NCBI GenBank assembly: GCA_017619585.1
Contig: JAFZSA010000028.1
Location: 1-64,000, forward strand
DNA: 64,000 bases
Source: Bacteroidaceae bacterium
Lineage (GTDB): Bacteria > Bacteroidota > Bacteroidia > Bacteroidales > Bacteroidaceae
Direction: 5' to 3'
In this document: positions 8,110-16,348 of the stretch, in pieces
How positions within the stretch are numbered: position 1 is the stretch's first letter
Layout: every line of letters begins with the position of its first letter
Translations under genes and position numbers: made by a program
Notes under the pieces: model-generated
The model's input: the letters and a program-made list of their open reading frames with translations, nothing else
What the model was told of the DNA's origin: nothing
The model's database searches: none

Positions 8110-8151
8110 GATTAGAGATTAGGGATTAGAAATTAGGGATTAGAGATTAGG
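8110..8151. repeat. Six tandem 7-bp repeats between sppA and lpxK
   Basis: GATTAGA, GATTAGG, GATTAGA, AATTAGG, GATTAGA, GATTAGG in perfect phase fill almost the whole 57-bp gap between the two genes. No spacer or gene is present. Confidence 0.9.
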
Positions 8152-8157
8152 AAGAAT

Positions 8158-9237
8158 ATGGAAGGAAACCTGATTAAGATAAATGAGTGGTTACTGCCGC
8201 TGAGCTGGCTCTACGGAGTGGGCTCGGACTTCCGTAACATGCTCTTTAACACAGGCATCCTTTCATCTAAGACCTATGATATCCCCGTCATCAGCGTAGG
8301 TAATATCACTGCGGGCGGAACGGGCAAAACGCCTCATATAGAGTACCTCATCCGCCTTCTGTCTAAGGACTACAAAGTAGCCGTACTAAGTCGCGGATAC
8401 AAGAGGCGCAGCAGCGGGTATGTGTTAGCACAGCCAGATACGCCTATGGAGAAGATTGGGGACGAGCCCTGGCAGATAAAGGAAAAATTCCCACAGGTGT
8501 ATGTAGCCGTTGACTCTAATCGCAGACATGGTATAGAAAGGTTGATGTCTGACGAGAAGACACGCGATGTTCAGGTAATCCTTTTGGATGATGCCTACCA
8601 GCACCGCTATGTCACCCCAGGAATAAACATTCTGCTGATAGACTATCACCGTATGATAACAGAGGACCGACTCTTGCCAGCCGGACGACTCAGAGAGCGT
8701 GTATCCAACAAGATAAGGGCCAATATGGTGATAGTAACCAAATGCCCCCGAAACCTGACACCCATAGGCTATCGCGTGGTACAGCAGGCCTTGCACCTGA
8801 AACCTTACCAGAGTCTGTTCTTCAGCACCTTCCGGTACGGGAAACTGAAGAAACTGTTCGGTGAGGGAGAAATGCCGCTGGAACAAATCAGGAAGGACAA
8901 TATGCATGTATTACTGGTGACCGGCATCGGCAACCCGCAGCAGATGGAACAAGACATGAGGAAGTTTGCGCAATACGTTACTCCACTATCCTACCCTGAT
9001 CATCACTATTTCACATCACAAAACGTAGAAGAGATAAATAAAACGGCACAGAAGATGCCGAAACCTATGATTGTTGTCACAACAGAAAAGGACGCCCCCA
9101 GACTCAAGAACATGCAAGGGTTTAATGAGGTAGTCCGTGACAATATGTTCGTGTTCCCTATTGAAATTGAGATTCTGAAAGAAAAAGAAACCACCCTTAA
9201 TGAACAGATAATAAACTATGTACACAAAAATTCTTGA
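8158..9237 (+). CDS. lpxK: Tetraacyldisaccharide 4'-kinase (lipid A synthesis)
   Basis: A 359-residue LpxK that phosphorylates the 4'-position of the lipid A disaccharide at the inner-membrane surface. It has a hydrophobic N-terminal segment (about 10-32) and the P-loop GGTGKT at 53-58 in VGNITAGGTGKTPH. Further family motifs are LSRGYKRRS, GDEPWQI, LDDAYQHR and the late TTEKDAPR. Its last 20 bp overlap the next gene in another frame, suggesting coupled translation. It starts 6 bp after the 7-bp repeat run. Confidence 0.95.
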   Translation: MEGNLIKINEWLLPLSWLYGVGSDFRNMLFNTGILSSKTYDIPVISVGNITAGGTGKTPHIEYLIRLLSKDYKVAVLSRGYKRRSSGYVLAQPDTPMEKIGDEPWQIKEKFPQVYVAVDSNRRHGIERLMSDEKTRDVQVILLDDAYQHRYVTPGINILLIDYHRMITEDRLLPAGRLRERVSNKIRANMVIVTKCPRNLTPIGYRVVQQALHLKPYQSLFFSTFRYGKLKKLFGEGEMPLEQIRKDNMHVLLVTGIGNPQQMEQDMRKFAQYVTPLSYPDHHYFTSQNVEEINKTAQKMPKPMIVVTTEKDAPRLKNMQGFNEVVRDNMFVFPIEIEILKEKETTLNEQIINYVHKNS

Positions 9238-10027
9238 AACAGCGGCTTGGATAAAGGAAAAAATGCCCAACAAGCCAGAGACTGCCATCATATTGGGAAC
9301 AGGCTTAGGACGCCTGTCTGAAAAGATAGAAAAAACTCTGTGCATACCCTATAGTTCAATACCTAATTTCCCCGTCTCAACAGTCGAGGGACATAGCGGT
9401 CAGCTTATCTTCGGTCAGCTGGGCGGTAAAGATATCATGGCTATGGACGGCCGATTCCACTTCTATGAAGGATACAATATGAAGGAGGTGACCTTCCCCA
9501 TCAGGGTAATGTATGAACTGGGTATCAAGACTCTGTTTGTCAGCAACGCTGCAGGTGGAACAAACCCCAGCTTCCGCATAGGCGATCTGATGATTATCAC
9601 AGACCACATCAATTATATGCCTGAGAACCCTCTGCATGGTCCCAATGTCCCCACAGGTCCACGCTTCCCCGATATGGGCGAGGTTTACGACACCGAATTA
9701 GTAGAGTTGGCAGATAAGATTGCAGCCGAGAAGAAGATAAAGGTTAAGCATGGCGTATACTTGGCAACACAAGGTCCCACCTACGAAACGCCTGCTGAAT
9801 ACCGTATGTTTGCCCACTGGGGTGCTGATGCCGTAGGTATGAGCACCGTCCCAGAGGTTATTGTTGCCCACCACTGCGGAATACGCTGCTTTGGCGTCAG
9901 CATCATTACAGACTTAGGCGTAAACGGCAAGATTGTGAAGGTCACCCACGAGGATGTACAGAAGGCAGCCAATGAGGCTCAACCCAAAATGGCAGCCCTT
10001 ATGGAAGAGATGATTAGACGCTCATGA
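9218..10027 (+). CDS. punA: Purine nucleoside phosphorylase (trimeric, inosine/guanosine type)
   Basis: A 269-residue cytosolic enzyme splitting inosine or guanosine with phosphate into base and ribose-1-phosphate. Visible motifs are the phosphate-binding ILGTGLG (25-31), STVEGHSG, GRFHFYEGY and SNAAGG, and the purine-binding segment GMSTVPEVIVA. The length is usual for class I trimeric PNPs. It overlaps lpxK by 20 bp; the two functions are not obviously related, so this is probably operon packing only. Confidence 0.93.
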   Translation: MYTKILETAAWIKEKMPNKPETAIILGTGLGRLSEKIEKTLCIPYSSIPNFPVSTVEGHSGQLIFGQLGGKDIMAMDGRFHFYEGYNMKEVTFPIRVMYELGIKTLFVSNAAGGTNPSFRIGDLMIITDHINYMPENPLHGPNVPTGPRFPDMGEVYDTELVELADKIAAEKKIKVKHGVYLATQGPTYETPAEYRMFAHWGADAVGMSTVPEVIVAHHCGIRCFGVSIITDLGVNGKIVKVTHEDVQKAANEAQPKMAALMEEMIRRS

Positions 10028-10031
10028 GCGA

Positions 10032-10059
10032 AATTCATAATTCATAATTCATAATTCAA
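10032..10059. repeat. Four tandem 7-bp repeats abutting the thiL start
   Basis: AATTCAT three times then AATTCAA, running into AATTGG, whose TTG is the best start codon of the next gene. Confidence 0.9.
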
Positions 10060-10061
10060 AA

Positions 10062-11129
10062 TTGGAAATATCTGAACTGGGTGAGTTTGGCTTGATACGT
10101 CGACTCACTGAAAATCTGAATAACGAGAACCCTAGCACCTTGAAGGGTGTAGGAGATGATTGTGCAGTACTGAAGCCCACAGAAGAAACACAGACCCTAG
10201 TGACCACCGACCTGCTGATGGAAGGTGTCCACTTTGATCTGACATACGCACCTCTGAAGCATCTGGGCTACAAGGCGGTGATGGTGAACCTGAGCGACAT
10301 CTATGCCATGAATGGCACACCCCGACAGATAACAGTCAGCCTGGCAGTAAGCAAAAAGTTCACTGTAGAAGACATAGAGGAACTCTATGCTGGCATGAAG
10401 CTGGCATGTGAGAAGCATCACGTCGACATAGTTGGCGGAGATACCACCAGCAGCCTCACCGGATTGGCCATCAGTATAACAGCAATAGGAGAAGCCCTGC
10501 CCTCTGACATTGTCTATAGAAATGGTGCTAAGGAAACTGACCTTATCTGCGTTAGCGGGAACTTGGGTGCCTCTTATATGGGTCTGCAATTGCTGGAACG
10601 TGAGAAAGCTGTGTACAACCAACAGATGAAGGAAGCACAGGAGAGTGGCAACAAGGCCGAGGTGGAACGCCTAAAATCCGTACAACCCGACTTTACAGGT
10701 CGTGAGTACCTATTGGAGAGGCAGTTGAAGCCAGAAGCCCGCAGGGATATCATAGAAGCGTTGGCAAAGGCCAACATACACCCAACCAGCATGATGGACA
10801 TCAGTGACGGTCTAAGCAGTGAGCTCATGCACATCTGTTCACAAAGCAATGTGGGTTGCCGCATATACGAAGACCGCATCCCCCTAGACTACCAGACTGC
10901 AGCTATGGCCGAAGAAATGAATATGAACGTTACGACCTGCGCGCTAAACGGCGGAGAAGACTATGAACTGCTCTTCACTGTCCCTCTGTCAGATAACGAT
11001 GCCATAAACCAGATTGAGGATGTCAGGGTTATAGGATACGTCACCAAAGAGAATCTGGGTAAAGTGCTCATCTGCCGCGACGGCAGCGAGTTTGAGCTGA
11101 AAGCACAAGGCTGGAATCCCCTTCAATAG
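10062..11129 (+). CDS. thiL: Thiamine-monophosphate kinase, TTG start
   Basis: A 355-residue ThiL that makes thiamine diphosphate from thiamine monophosphate with ATP. The family's N-terminal SELGEFGLIRRL is at 4-15, the metal-binding GVGDDCAVL at 29-37, TTDLLMEGVHF and the NLSDIYAMNG motif follow, and MDISDGLSSEL and NGGEDYELLF are present. The start is read as TTG because there is an in-frame stop at 10038-10040, no ATG in between, and the family motif would begin too close to any later start. The TTG directly abuts a 7-bp repeat run, so the native leader has probably been replaced or reshaped by that repeat. Confidence 0.92.
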   Translation: MEISELGEFGLIRRLTENLNNENPSTLKGVGDDCAVLKPTEETQTLVTTDLLMEGVHFDLTYAPLKHLGYKAVMVNLSDIYAMNGTPRQITVSLAVSKKFTVEDIEELYAGMKLACEKHHVDIVGGDTTSSLTGLAISITAIGEALPSDIVYRNGAKETDLICVSGNLGASYMGLQLLEREKAVYNQQMKEAQESGNKAEVERLKSVQPDFTGREYLLERQLKPEARRDIIEALAKANIHPTSMMDISDGLSSELMHICSQSNVGCRIYEDRIPLDYQTAAMAEEMNMNVTTCALNGGEDYELLFTVPLSDNDAINQIEDVRVIGYVTKENLGKVLICRDGSEFELKAQGWNPLQ

Positions 11130-11132
11130 AGA

Positions 11133-11160
11133 GCGATTAGCGGTTAAAGGTTAGCGGTTA
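11133..11160. repeat. Four tandem 7-bp repeats after thiL
   Basis: GCGATTA, GCGGTTA, AAGGTTA, GCGGTTA begin 3 bp after the thiL stop. The unit is the reverse complement of the CCGCTAA units at 5361-5374. Confidence 0.85.
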
Positions 11161-11200
11161 GCGAATGGACTAAAGCCTAAAGTCTTTTTTTTAAGATTTC

Positions 11201-11231
11201 TTGGAAGTTAAATAAAAAAGCGCTACCTTTG
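11201..11231 (+). promoter_or_regulatory. Promoter of tRNA-Phe
   Basis: TTG (11201-11203) and TACCTTTG (11224-11231) are 20 bp apart. The tRNA begins 23 bp further on. Confidence 0.75.
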
Positions 11232-11254
11232 CACTCGCTTTCAAAGAAGAGCAT

Positions 11255-11327
11255 GGTGCCATAGCTCAGTTGGTAGAGCAAAGGACTGAAAATCCTTGTG
11301 TCCCCGGTTCGATTCCTGGTGGCACCA
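11255..11327 (+). tRNA. tRNA-Phe (GAA)
   Basis: A complete cloverleaf: 7-bp acceptor stem GGTGCCA/TGGCACC, D arm with GCTCAGTTGGTAGAGC, anticodon stem-loop AAGGA-CTGAAAA-TCCTT with anticodon GAA at 11288-11290, and T arm with GGTTCGATTCC. A73 is the discriminator. The following bases are CAC, so the terminal CCA is not encoded and must be added by tRNA nucleotidyltransferase. Confidence 0.97.
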
Positions 11328-11338
11328 CACGAAATAGA

Positions 11339-12268
11339 TTAAAACTCCAGATAAGGCTGGAGTTTTTCTATTTTTAGGGGTGTAAATCCTTCTAGTCCCT
11401 TCAAGTCCTCAATGCCTTTCAAATCACCTTGCGCCTTGCGGAATTCTACTATGGCACGAGCCTGATAGAAAGAAATATAAGGATGATTCATCAGTCGTTG
11501 CAGGGACAACTTGTTCACATTCACCTTCCTTACAGAAACATCAGTTTTTACCCTTACCCATTGCAAGATATCATCGGGCATCTCACAAGCCTCCATCACC
11601 TGATCGGCATGGATAAACCCGCCCAACTTTCTGCGGTATTCAACAATCTTATTAGAACGGTATGATCCGATTCCGGGAATACGCATAAGCTCAGTAGTAT
11701 CAGCCGTATTAATATCCACTTGAATTATAGACTCAAATTTGCGGGGACGTTCAGATACAGAATCCTTATTCTGTGGGACAGACGCGCGTTCAGATTTTTC
11801 TGACAAAGAAGATGCCCCATTCGCATAGGAAGAATGTTTCTCAGCCTCGTCAATATACTGAAACTGGCGTGCTATCCTAACCTGCGGTCCTAATCTTTCC
11901 CATAGCTCATACGTCATACCAGGTAGACGTTTAAAGTCTTCAGGCGTATGATAACGACCGTGCTTGGCTCTATATTTGTAAATAGCCCTAACCTGCCATG
12001 GAGCCAGACCAAGACGCAACAAGGTTGTACTGTCCGCCGTATTAGGGTCAAAGGAAAAAGTCTCTACCCTTTCCTCCGGAACAGCATAGGCAATAGTAGC
12101 ATCCTGTTTCTCCTTTTTATAAAAAACCTGTCCTGTTTTCTGCACATTCTCCTCCTTGGGTTTATGCCAAGAGAAAACACATACGCCTATCACAACAAGG
12201 ATTATCAGCCACTCCAATACCAAAAGGCCTCTACGAGCCGAATTGGAGAGAAAAGGAAGGCGCCTCAT
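11339..12268 (-). CDS. ComEA-like helix-hairpin-helix protein with membrane anchor
   Basis: A 309-residue protein with one N-terminal membrane segment (about 14-34, LLVLEWLIILVVIGVCVFSW) and several helix-hairpin-helix units of the ComEA type: FDPNTADSTTLLRLGL (73-88), VDINTADTTELMRIPGIGSYR (from about 184) and a third degenerate unit near the C-terminus (VNVNKLSLQRLMNHPYI). HhH units usually bind DNA non-specifically, so a role in DNA handling at the membrane or DNA uptake is possible but unproven in Bacteroidetes. Its last codons form a terminator hairpin shared with tRNA-Phe. It overlaps the upstream transporter gene by 4 bp. Confidence 0.8.
   Translation of the reverse strand: MRRLPFLSNSARRGLLVLEWLIILVVIGVCVFSWHKPKEENVQKTGQVFYKKEKQDATIAYAVPEERVETFSFDPNTADSTTLLRLGLAPWQVRAIYKYRAKHGRYHTPEDFKRLPGMTYELWERLGPQVRIARQFQYIDEAEKHSSYANGASSLSEKSERASVPQNKDSVSERPRKFESIIQVDINTADTTELMRIPGIGSYRSNKIVEYRRKLGGFIHADQVMEACEMPDDILQWVRVKTDVSVRKVNVNKLSLQRLMNHPYISFYQARAIVEFRKAQGDLKGIEDLKGLEGFTPLKIEKLQPYLEF
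11341..11367. terminator. Bidirectional terminator overlapping a coding end
   Basis: Perfect 10-bp arms AAAACTCCAG (11341-11350) and CTGGAGTTTT (11357-11366) with loop ATAAGG. In the plus direction it is followed by T residues and can end the tRNA transcript. In the minus direction the same hairpin is made of the last codons of the helix-hairpin-helix gene. Confidence 0.85.
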
Positions 12269-13617
12269 CCTAACAGTTCATTAATGAAGATAAGTCCTAT
12301 GGCTATAGGCACCACATACCTGACAAGGAAGATGTAGAAGCGGAACAGACGAAAGGGTACCGTACCTTCATTTGTCAATTCGCTATGCACCAGTTTCCTA
12401 TCCAGATACCACCCTACAAAGAGACAAATGATAAGGCCACCCGCAGGCATGATAATCTTTGAAGCACAAAAATCAAAAAGGCCGAAGATGGTCAGGCCAC
12501 AGATGGTAAAGTCGCTCAGCACGCCAAATGACAAACTACACAAAACGCCCAATGCCATACAGCTGACTGACACCATAGCAGAAGCCTTCTTGCGAGGTAT
12601 ACCCATAGACTCTATAACGTAGGCCGTTACAGATTCGTGCAAAGACATGGCACTTGTCAGCGCAGCCAACAATAGCAACATATAGAACAGTCCCGAAAAG
12701 ATATAGCCCAACACAGGAATATTGTGAAAGGCAATATTAAAGACGTTGGGCAAAGTCACGAAGACAAGGCCAGGTCCTTCATCCGGACTAACATTAGGCA
12801 CACTAAAAACAGCAGGAAAGATGATAAAGCCGCTCAGCACAGCCACAAAAGTATCTATAGAACAGACGCTAACGGCCGTCTTCACCAACTTAGTATCAGA
12901 AGTGAAATAAGAAGCATAGGTACACAGGCATCCCATAGCCAAACTCAACGAGAAGAAGGCCTGTCCCATAGCACTCAGCACCACGTTGGCAGTAACCTTA
13001 CTGAAATCGGGCTTTAAAAGGAATCGTAGACCCGTTCCTGCACCTGGCATACCAAAGGAGCAGACTACCAAGATACCTATAATAAGCAGCAACATGGGCA
13101 TCATAATCTTAGAAAAACGCTCAATGCCCGACTGCACACCACGAGCAATCACTAAATGTGTCATTGCCATAAAGACAATAGCATACAAAAGGGGAGTAAA
13201 AGGCTCAGAGACAAAAGAATTGAAATAAGCCGAATAGTCCTGATCCGTCAGCAAAGCCCCCTTCAGGGACTGCACAAGATAATACAAGGTCCATCCACTG
13301 ATGATGGTATAGTAAGACAATATCAGGAATGCCACAAAAACACCTGCCACACCTTCAATTCGCCACCATTTGCCAGGTGCCAGTTTAGAGAAAGCGGTGA
13401 TTGTATTGGCATGCGTATGACGACCAATTAAAAATTCGCTCATCATAACAGGAACGCCTACAGCCAAGACACACAGAAGATAGATAAGGATAAAAGCGGC
13501 ACCGCCATTATTACCCACCTCAGTGGGAAAGCGCCAGACATTTCCCAAACCTACGGCACTGCCGGCTGCTGCCAAAACAACACCTAGTTTACTTCTAAAG
13601 TTATTGCGTTCAGTCAT
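12265..13617 (-). CDS. Sodium-dependent transporter, NSS/SNF family (second copy)
   Basis: A 450-residue inner-membrane protein of the neurotransmitter:sodium symporter family (LeuT fold), about 11-12 membrane segments. The N-terminal family signature is clear (SAVGLGNVWRFPTEVGNNGG), forming the sodium and substrate site of TM1. Bacterial members import amino acids with sodium; the substrate cannot be told from the sequence. It is a close tandem paralogue of the upstream gene, joined by a TGATG stop/start overlap, and overlaps the downstream HhH gene by 4 bp. Confidence 0.9.
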   Translation of the reverse strand: MTERNNFRSKLGVVLAAAGSAVGLGNVWRFPTEVGNNGGAAFILIYLLCVLAVGVPVMMSEFLIGRHTHANTITAFSKLAPGKWWRIEGVAGVFVAFLILSYYTIISGWTLYYLVQSLKGALLTDQDYSAYFNSFVSEPFTPLLYAIVFMAMTHLVIARGVQSGIERFSKIMMPMLLLIIGILVVCSFGMPGAGTGLRFLLKPDFSKVTANVVLSAMGQAFFSLSLAMGCLCTYASYFTSDTKLVKTAVSVCSIDTFVAVLSGFIIFPAVFSVPNVSPDEGPGLVFVTLPNVFNIAFHNIPVLGYIFSGLFYMLLLLAALTSAMSLHESVTAYVIESMGIPRKKASAMVSVSCMALGVLCSLSFGVLSDFTICGLTIFGLFDFCASKIIMPAGGLIICLFVGWYLDRKLVHSELTNEGTVPFRLFRFYIFLVRYVVPIAIGLIFINELLG

Positions 13618-14969
13618 CAGTTTGCTATTTCATTAAGGAACACTATGCCCACTCCTATGGGGGCTACCCAACGGATAAGGAATAACAGGACGCTTAGGCA
13701 ACGCACTTTCAATGTGCCGCCATTTGTCAACTGTTCAACCACAAAACGACGGTCGAGATACCACTCAACGAACATCGTTATCAGAATACCTCCCAACGGC
13801 ATCAGGAATTTGGCGGTGAGGAAGTCAAAGAGGTCAAAGAACCCACGATTCCATATCTTGACGTCGCTCCACGGACCGAAGGACAATGAGCAGGCGGCGC
13901 CCAGGACTATGCACACCAGCGTTACCACTACTGCGGCATTGTTGCGTGACAACTTGTAGTTCTCGTGGATGAACGCAGTGGCAATCTCGTGCATAGAGAT
14001 AGTACTGGTAAGTGCTGCTAACAAAAGCAACACATAAAACATACCAGAGAATATATAACCCAATATCGGCACCCCCGCAAAGGCTTCGTTGAACACATGC
14101 GGCAGGGTAATGTACACCAGACCAGGACCGGCATCGGGGGACACACCCGGAACAGAGAATACTGCAGGGAATATGATGAAGCCACTTAGGATGGCTATCA
14201 GCGAGTCGAGGAGACATACACTGAAAGCCGAGGACACGAGTGGAGTCTCTTTCTTGAAATAGGAAGCATAGGTTGCCAAACATCCCAATCCCACGCTAAG
14301 CGAGAAAAATGCCTGCCCCATGGCACTTAACACTACCCCAGTGGTCACTTTCGAGAAGTCGGGCTGCAACAGGAACCGTAAGCCTTCGCCAGCTCCAGGC
14401 ATTGAAAGCGAAAAACACATCAGAACCACTATGATTAAGAATAGTACCGGCATCATTACCTTGCTGTATCGCTCAATTCCGCCCTCTACACCACGCGACA
14501 CAACAAAGTGAGTCATCAGCAGGAACACCAACTGAAAGGCTATGGGCTTCCAAGGATTTGTAACGAACTTGTTAAATACAGCGGCAAAGTCCTGACCGGC
14601 TGTCAACTGATTGGCAAAAGATTCAACGGTGTAGTGCAATGTCCACCCTGCCACCACGCTGTAGAACGACAATACCAGAATGCCGCCAAGCACACCCATG
14701 AAGCCTGCAACAATCCAAGGCTTGCCTGGGGCCAACGTACGGTAAGCACCCACGGTGTTTGCCTTACTGCCCCTGCCAATAACAAACTCCGCCAGCATAA
14801 CGGGCATTGCAAGCAGGAACACAAAGCACAGGTAAACAAGTATGAATGCAGCACCACCATTATTACCTACCTCAGTAGGAAAACGCCAGATATTGCCCAA
14901 GCCTACAGCACTTCCTGCCGAGGCTAATATTACTCCAAGTTTGCCACCAAAACTGCCTCTTTTCTCCAT
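13617..14969 (-). CDS. Sodium-dependent transporter, NSS/SNF family (first copy)
   Basis: A 450-residue protein of the same length and layout as its downstream neighbour, with SAVGLGNIWRFPTEVGNNGG near the N-terminus and conserved segments such as VVLSAMGQAFFSLS, FIIFPAVFSVP and PILGYIFSGMFY. It probably imports an amino acid with sodium. The tandem pair suggests duplication, with either different substrates or heteromeric use; the sequence does not decide this. A minus-strand promoter lies at 15011-15041. Confidence 0.9.
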   Translation of the reverse strand: MEKRGSFGGKLGVILASAGSAVGLGNIWRFPTEVGNNGGAAFILVYLCFVFLLAMPVMLAEFVIGRGSKANTVGAYRTLAPGKPWIVAGFMGVLGGILVLSFYSVVAGWTLHYTVESFANQLTAGQDFAAVFNKFVTNPWKPIAFQLVFLLMTHFVVSRGVEGGIERYSKVMMPVLFLIIVVLMCFSLSMPGAGEGLRFLLQPDFSKVTTGVVLSAMGQAFFSLSVGLGCLATYASYFKKETPLVSSAFSVCLLDSLIAILSGFIIFPAVFSVPGVSPDAGPGLVYITLPHVFNEAFAGVPILGYIFSGMFYVLLLLAALTSTISMHEIATAFIHENYKLSRNNAAVVVTLVCIVLGAACSLSFGPWSDVKIWNRGFFDLFDFLTAKFLMPLGGILITMFVEWYLDRRFVVEQLTNGGTLKVRCLSVLLFLIRWVAPIGVGIVFLNEIAN

Positions 14970-15010
14970 CTTTTATACTAAAACACTGAAAACCAGCGAC
15001 AAAAACTGCG

Positions 15011-15041
15011 CAAAAATACAAAGTTTTTTGTAATTTTGCAA
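15011..15041 (-). promoter_or_regulatory. Promoter of the NSS transporter unit
   Basis: Minus-strand TATTTTTG (15011-15018) with TTG (15039-15041) 20 bp upstream. It interleaves with the plus-strand -7 element at 15031-15038. Confidence 0.6.
15031..15038 (+). promoter_or_regulatory. -7 element of the VanZ-like gene
   Basis: TAATTTTG fits TAnnTTTG, 28 bp before the ATG at 15067. No clear TTTG -33 element; it overlaps the divergent promoter. Confidence 0.5.
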
Positions 15042-15066
15042 CATAATCATTTGGTTTACTTACAAA

Positions 15067-15459
15067 ATGGAAAGAAACTTCATTCGCAAATACCCCATAG
15101 CACTATTCACCGCTTGCGTTATAATATGCCTTTCACTATTCCCTATCCCAGAGATTCCGCAGGCTGAAGACGTACCGTTCATAGATAAATGGACACACAC
15201 GGTGATGTACGGAGGTTTTTGCACGATTATATGGTACGAATACATACGTTCACACAAGACAGTAAACACACTAAGGATAACCCTTTACGGCTATCTATGC
15301 CCCATTTCCATGAGCGGACTATTGGAACTGGCACAGGAATACCTGACCACATGCCGTAGCGGTGAATGGCTGGATCTATTAGCCAATGCCACAGGTGCCA
15401 CATTTGCATACATACTGGGGCAGATTATAACTAGAAGCAAGGGACGTAATAACGAGTAA
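15067..15459 (+). CDS. VanZ-like small membrane protein
   Basis: A 130-residue protein with about four hydrophobic segments and the VanZ-family pattern: FIDKWTHTVMYGGFC (Lys/His/Tyr/Gly), SGLLELAQEYL and EWLDLLANATGATFAYILG. VanZ proteins are small inner-membrane proteins; one confers low-level teicoplanin resistance, but most bacterial members have no known role. It stands alone, divergent from the transporter pair. Confidence 0.85.
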   Translation: MERNFIRKYPIALFTACVIICLSLFPIPEIPQAEDVPFIDKWTHTVMYGGFCTIIWYEYIRSHKTVNTLRITLYGYLCPISMSGLLELAQEYLTTCRSGEWLDLLANATGATFAYILGQIITRSKGRNNE

Positions 15460-15504
15460 AAGGAAAGATTTTCTTTCATCATCATAAAATATATAAGGTA
15501 CATC

Positions 15505-15535
15505 TTTGCACATATAAAAGAAAATCCTATCTTTG
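15505..15535 (+). promoter_or_regulatory. Promoter of the secreted phosphatase unit
   Basis: -33 TTTG (15505-15508) and -7 TATCTTTG (15528-15535) are 19 bp apart. The expected transcript start near 15542 makes the ATG at 15544 unlikely and supports 15580 as the start of the next gene. Confidence 0.8.
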
Positions 15536-15579
15536 CAGCGTTTTTGTATAAAACAATTGCAATATACTATCTTAGATCT

Positions 15580-16335
15580 ATGAACTACAACACACTCAAG
15601 AAAACTCTATGGGGGCTTTGTATGCTATCGGCAATGACGGCAGGAGCCCAAAAGTACGAGTCGGAGATTCACCTATGGGATCCCCTCGACGAAAGTGAGA
15701 CAACTTATTGGTACCGCATCTGTAGTGCTTTGCCCGGAATGGAGAGCTACGCTGTTACAGACTTCAGTGAAGAAGACGAACTCTTTCCCGTACAACTTCT
15801 GCAGACCGAGGAGAAGGACTACAAGAGCCAGTGGAAACTGAAAGCAGGTGATGACGGCAAGGTGATTATAATTAACCGTGCTACAGAGCAGGAACTTGAT
15901 GGTTGCTCAATAGATATGGGCAACTGCAATGTTACACAGATTATGCCGGCAGGAATCACAGAAGGTTTCAAAATGACAGCCCTTGGAAACAATGCCTTTA
16001 TGCTGGAAAGCGTTGAGGACGATGGCATAAACCGCTGCTTGGCTGCAGCTGATATAGAGGAAGACCCTATCACATACCCCACCCAGAATGAAAGCACATC
16101 TGCCATAGGATGGAAATTCATCGTCACAGAGGTTTCCGGCTGGACTGGTATAGGAACAAATAAAGCCTGCAAAACAAGCATTCGTGTATCAAATAGACGA
16201 ATTAGCGTTAGCGGCGCCACAAAATGGCAGTTGTTTAATGCACAGGGCGAAGAGATGCCACGTACAACGCGTCTGGCCCCTGGCGTCTACATGGTAAAGA
16301 TAGCTGATAAAACAGAAAAAATCCTGATCCAGTAA
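15580..16335 (+). CDS. Secreted protein of unknown function with type IX-like tail
   Basis: A 251-residue protein from the ATG at 15580 (MNYNTLKK); an ATG 36 bp earlier sits on the predicted transcription start and would spoil the signal peptide. The signal peptide ends near MTAGAQ. The body (about 25-200) has no family I recognise; it contains a Glu/Asp-rich start and a lectin-like stretch (NNAFMLESVEDDGINRCLAA) similar in feel to ricin-type or fascin-like proteins. The final about 45 residues (WQLFNAQGEEMP... GVYMVKIADKTEKILIQ) resemble a type IX sorting tail. First gene of a unit followed 13 bp later by a secreted phosphoesterase. Confidence 0.7.
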   Translation: MNYNTLKKTLWGLCMLSAMTAGAQKYESEIHLWDPLDESETTYWYRICSALPGMESYAVTDFSEEDELFPVQLLQTEEKDYKSQWKLKAGDDGKVIIINRATEQELDGCSIDMGNCNVTQIMPAGITEGFKMTALGNNAFMLESVEDDGINRCLAAADIEEDPITYPTQNESTSAIGWKFIVTEVSGWTGIGTNKACKTSIRVSNRRISVSGATKWQLFNAQGEEMPRTTRLAPGVYMVKIADKTEKILIQ

Positions 16336-16348
16336 AAGAACAAAGACA

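Noticed and set aside
8110..8151. Tandem heptamers considered as a CRISPR array
   Set aside because: Units are 7 bp with no spacers and there are no cas genes in the window.
12265..14969. Tandem transporters considered as an assembly duplication
   Set aside because: The two copies differ throughout in both DNA and protein, so they are genuine diverged paralogues.
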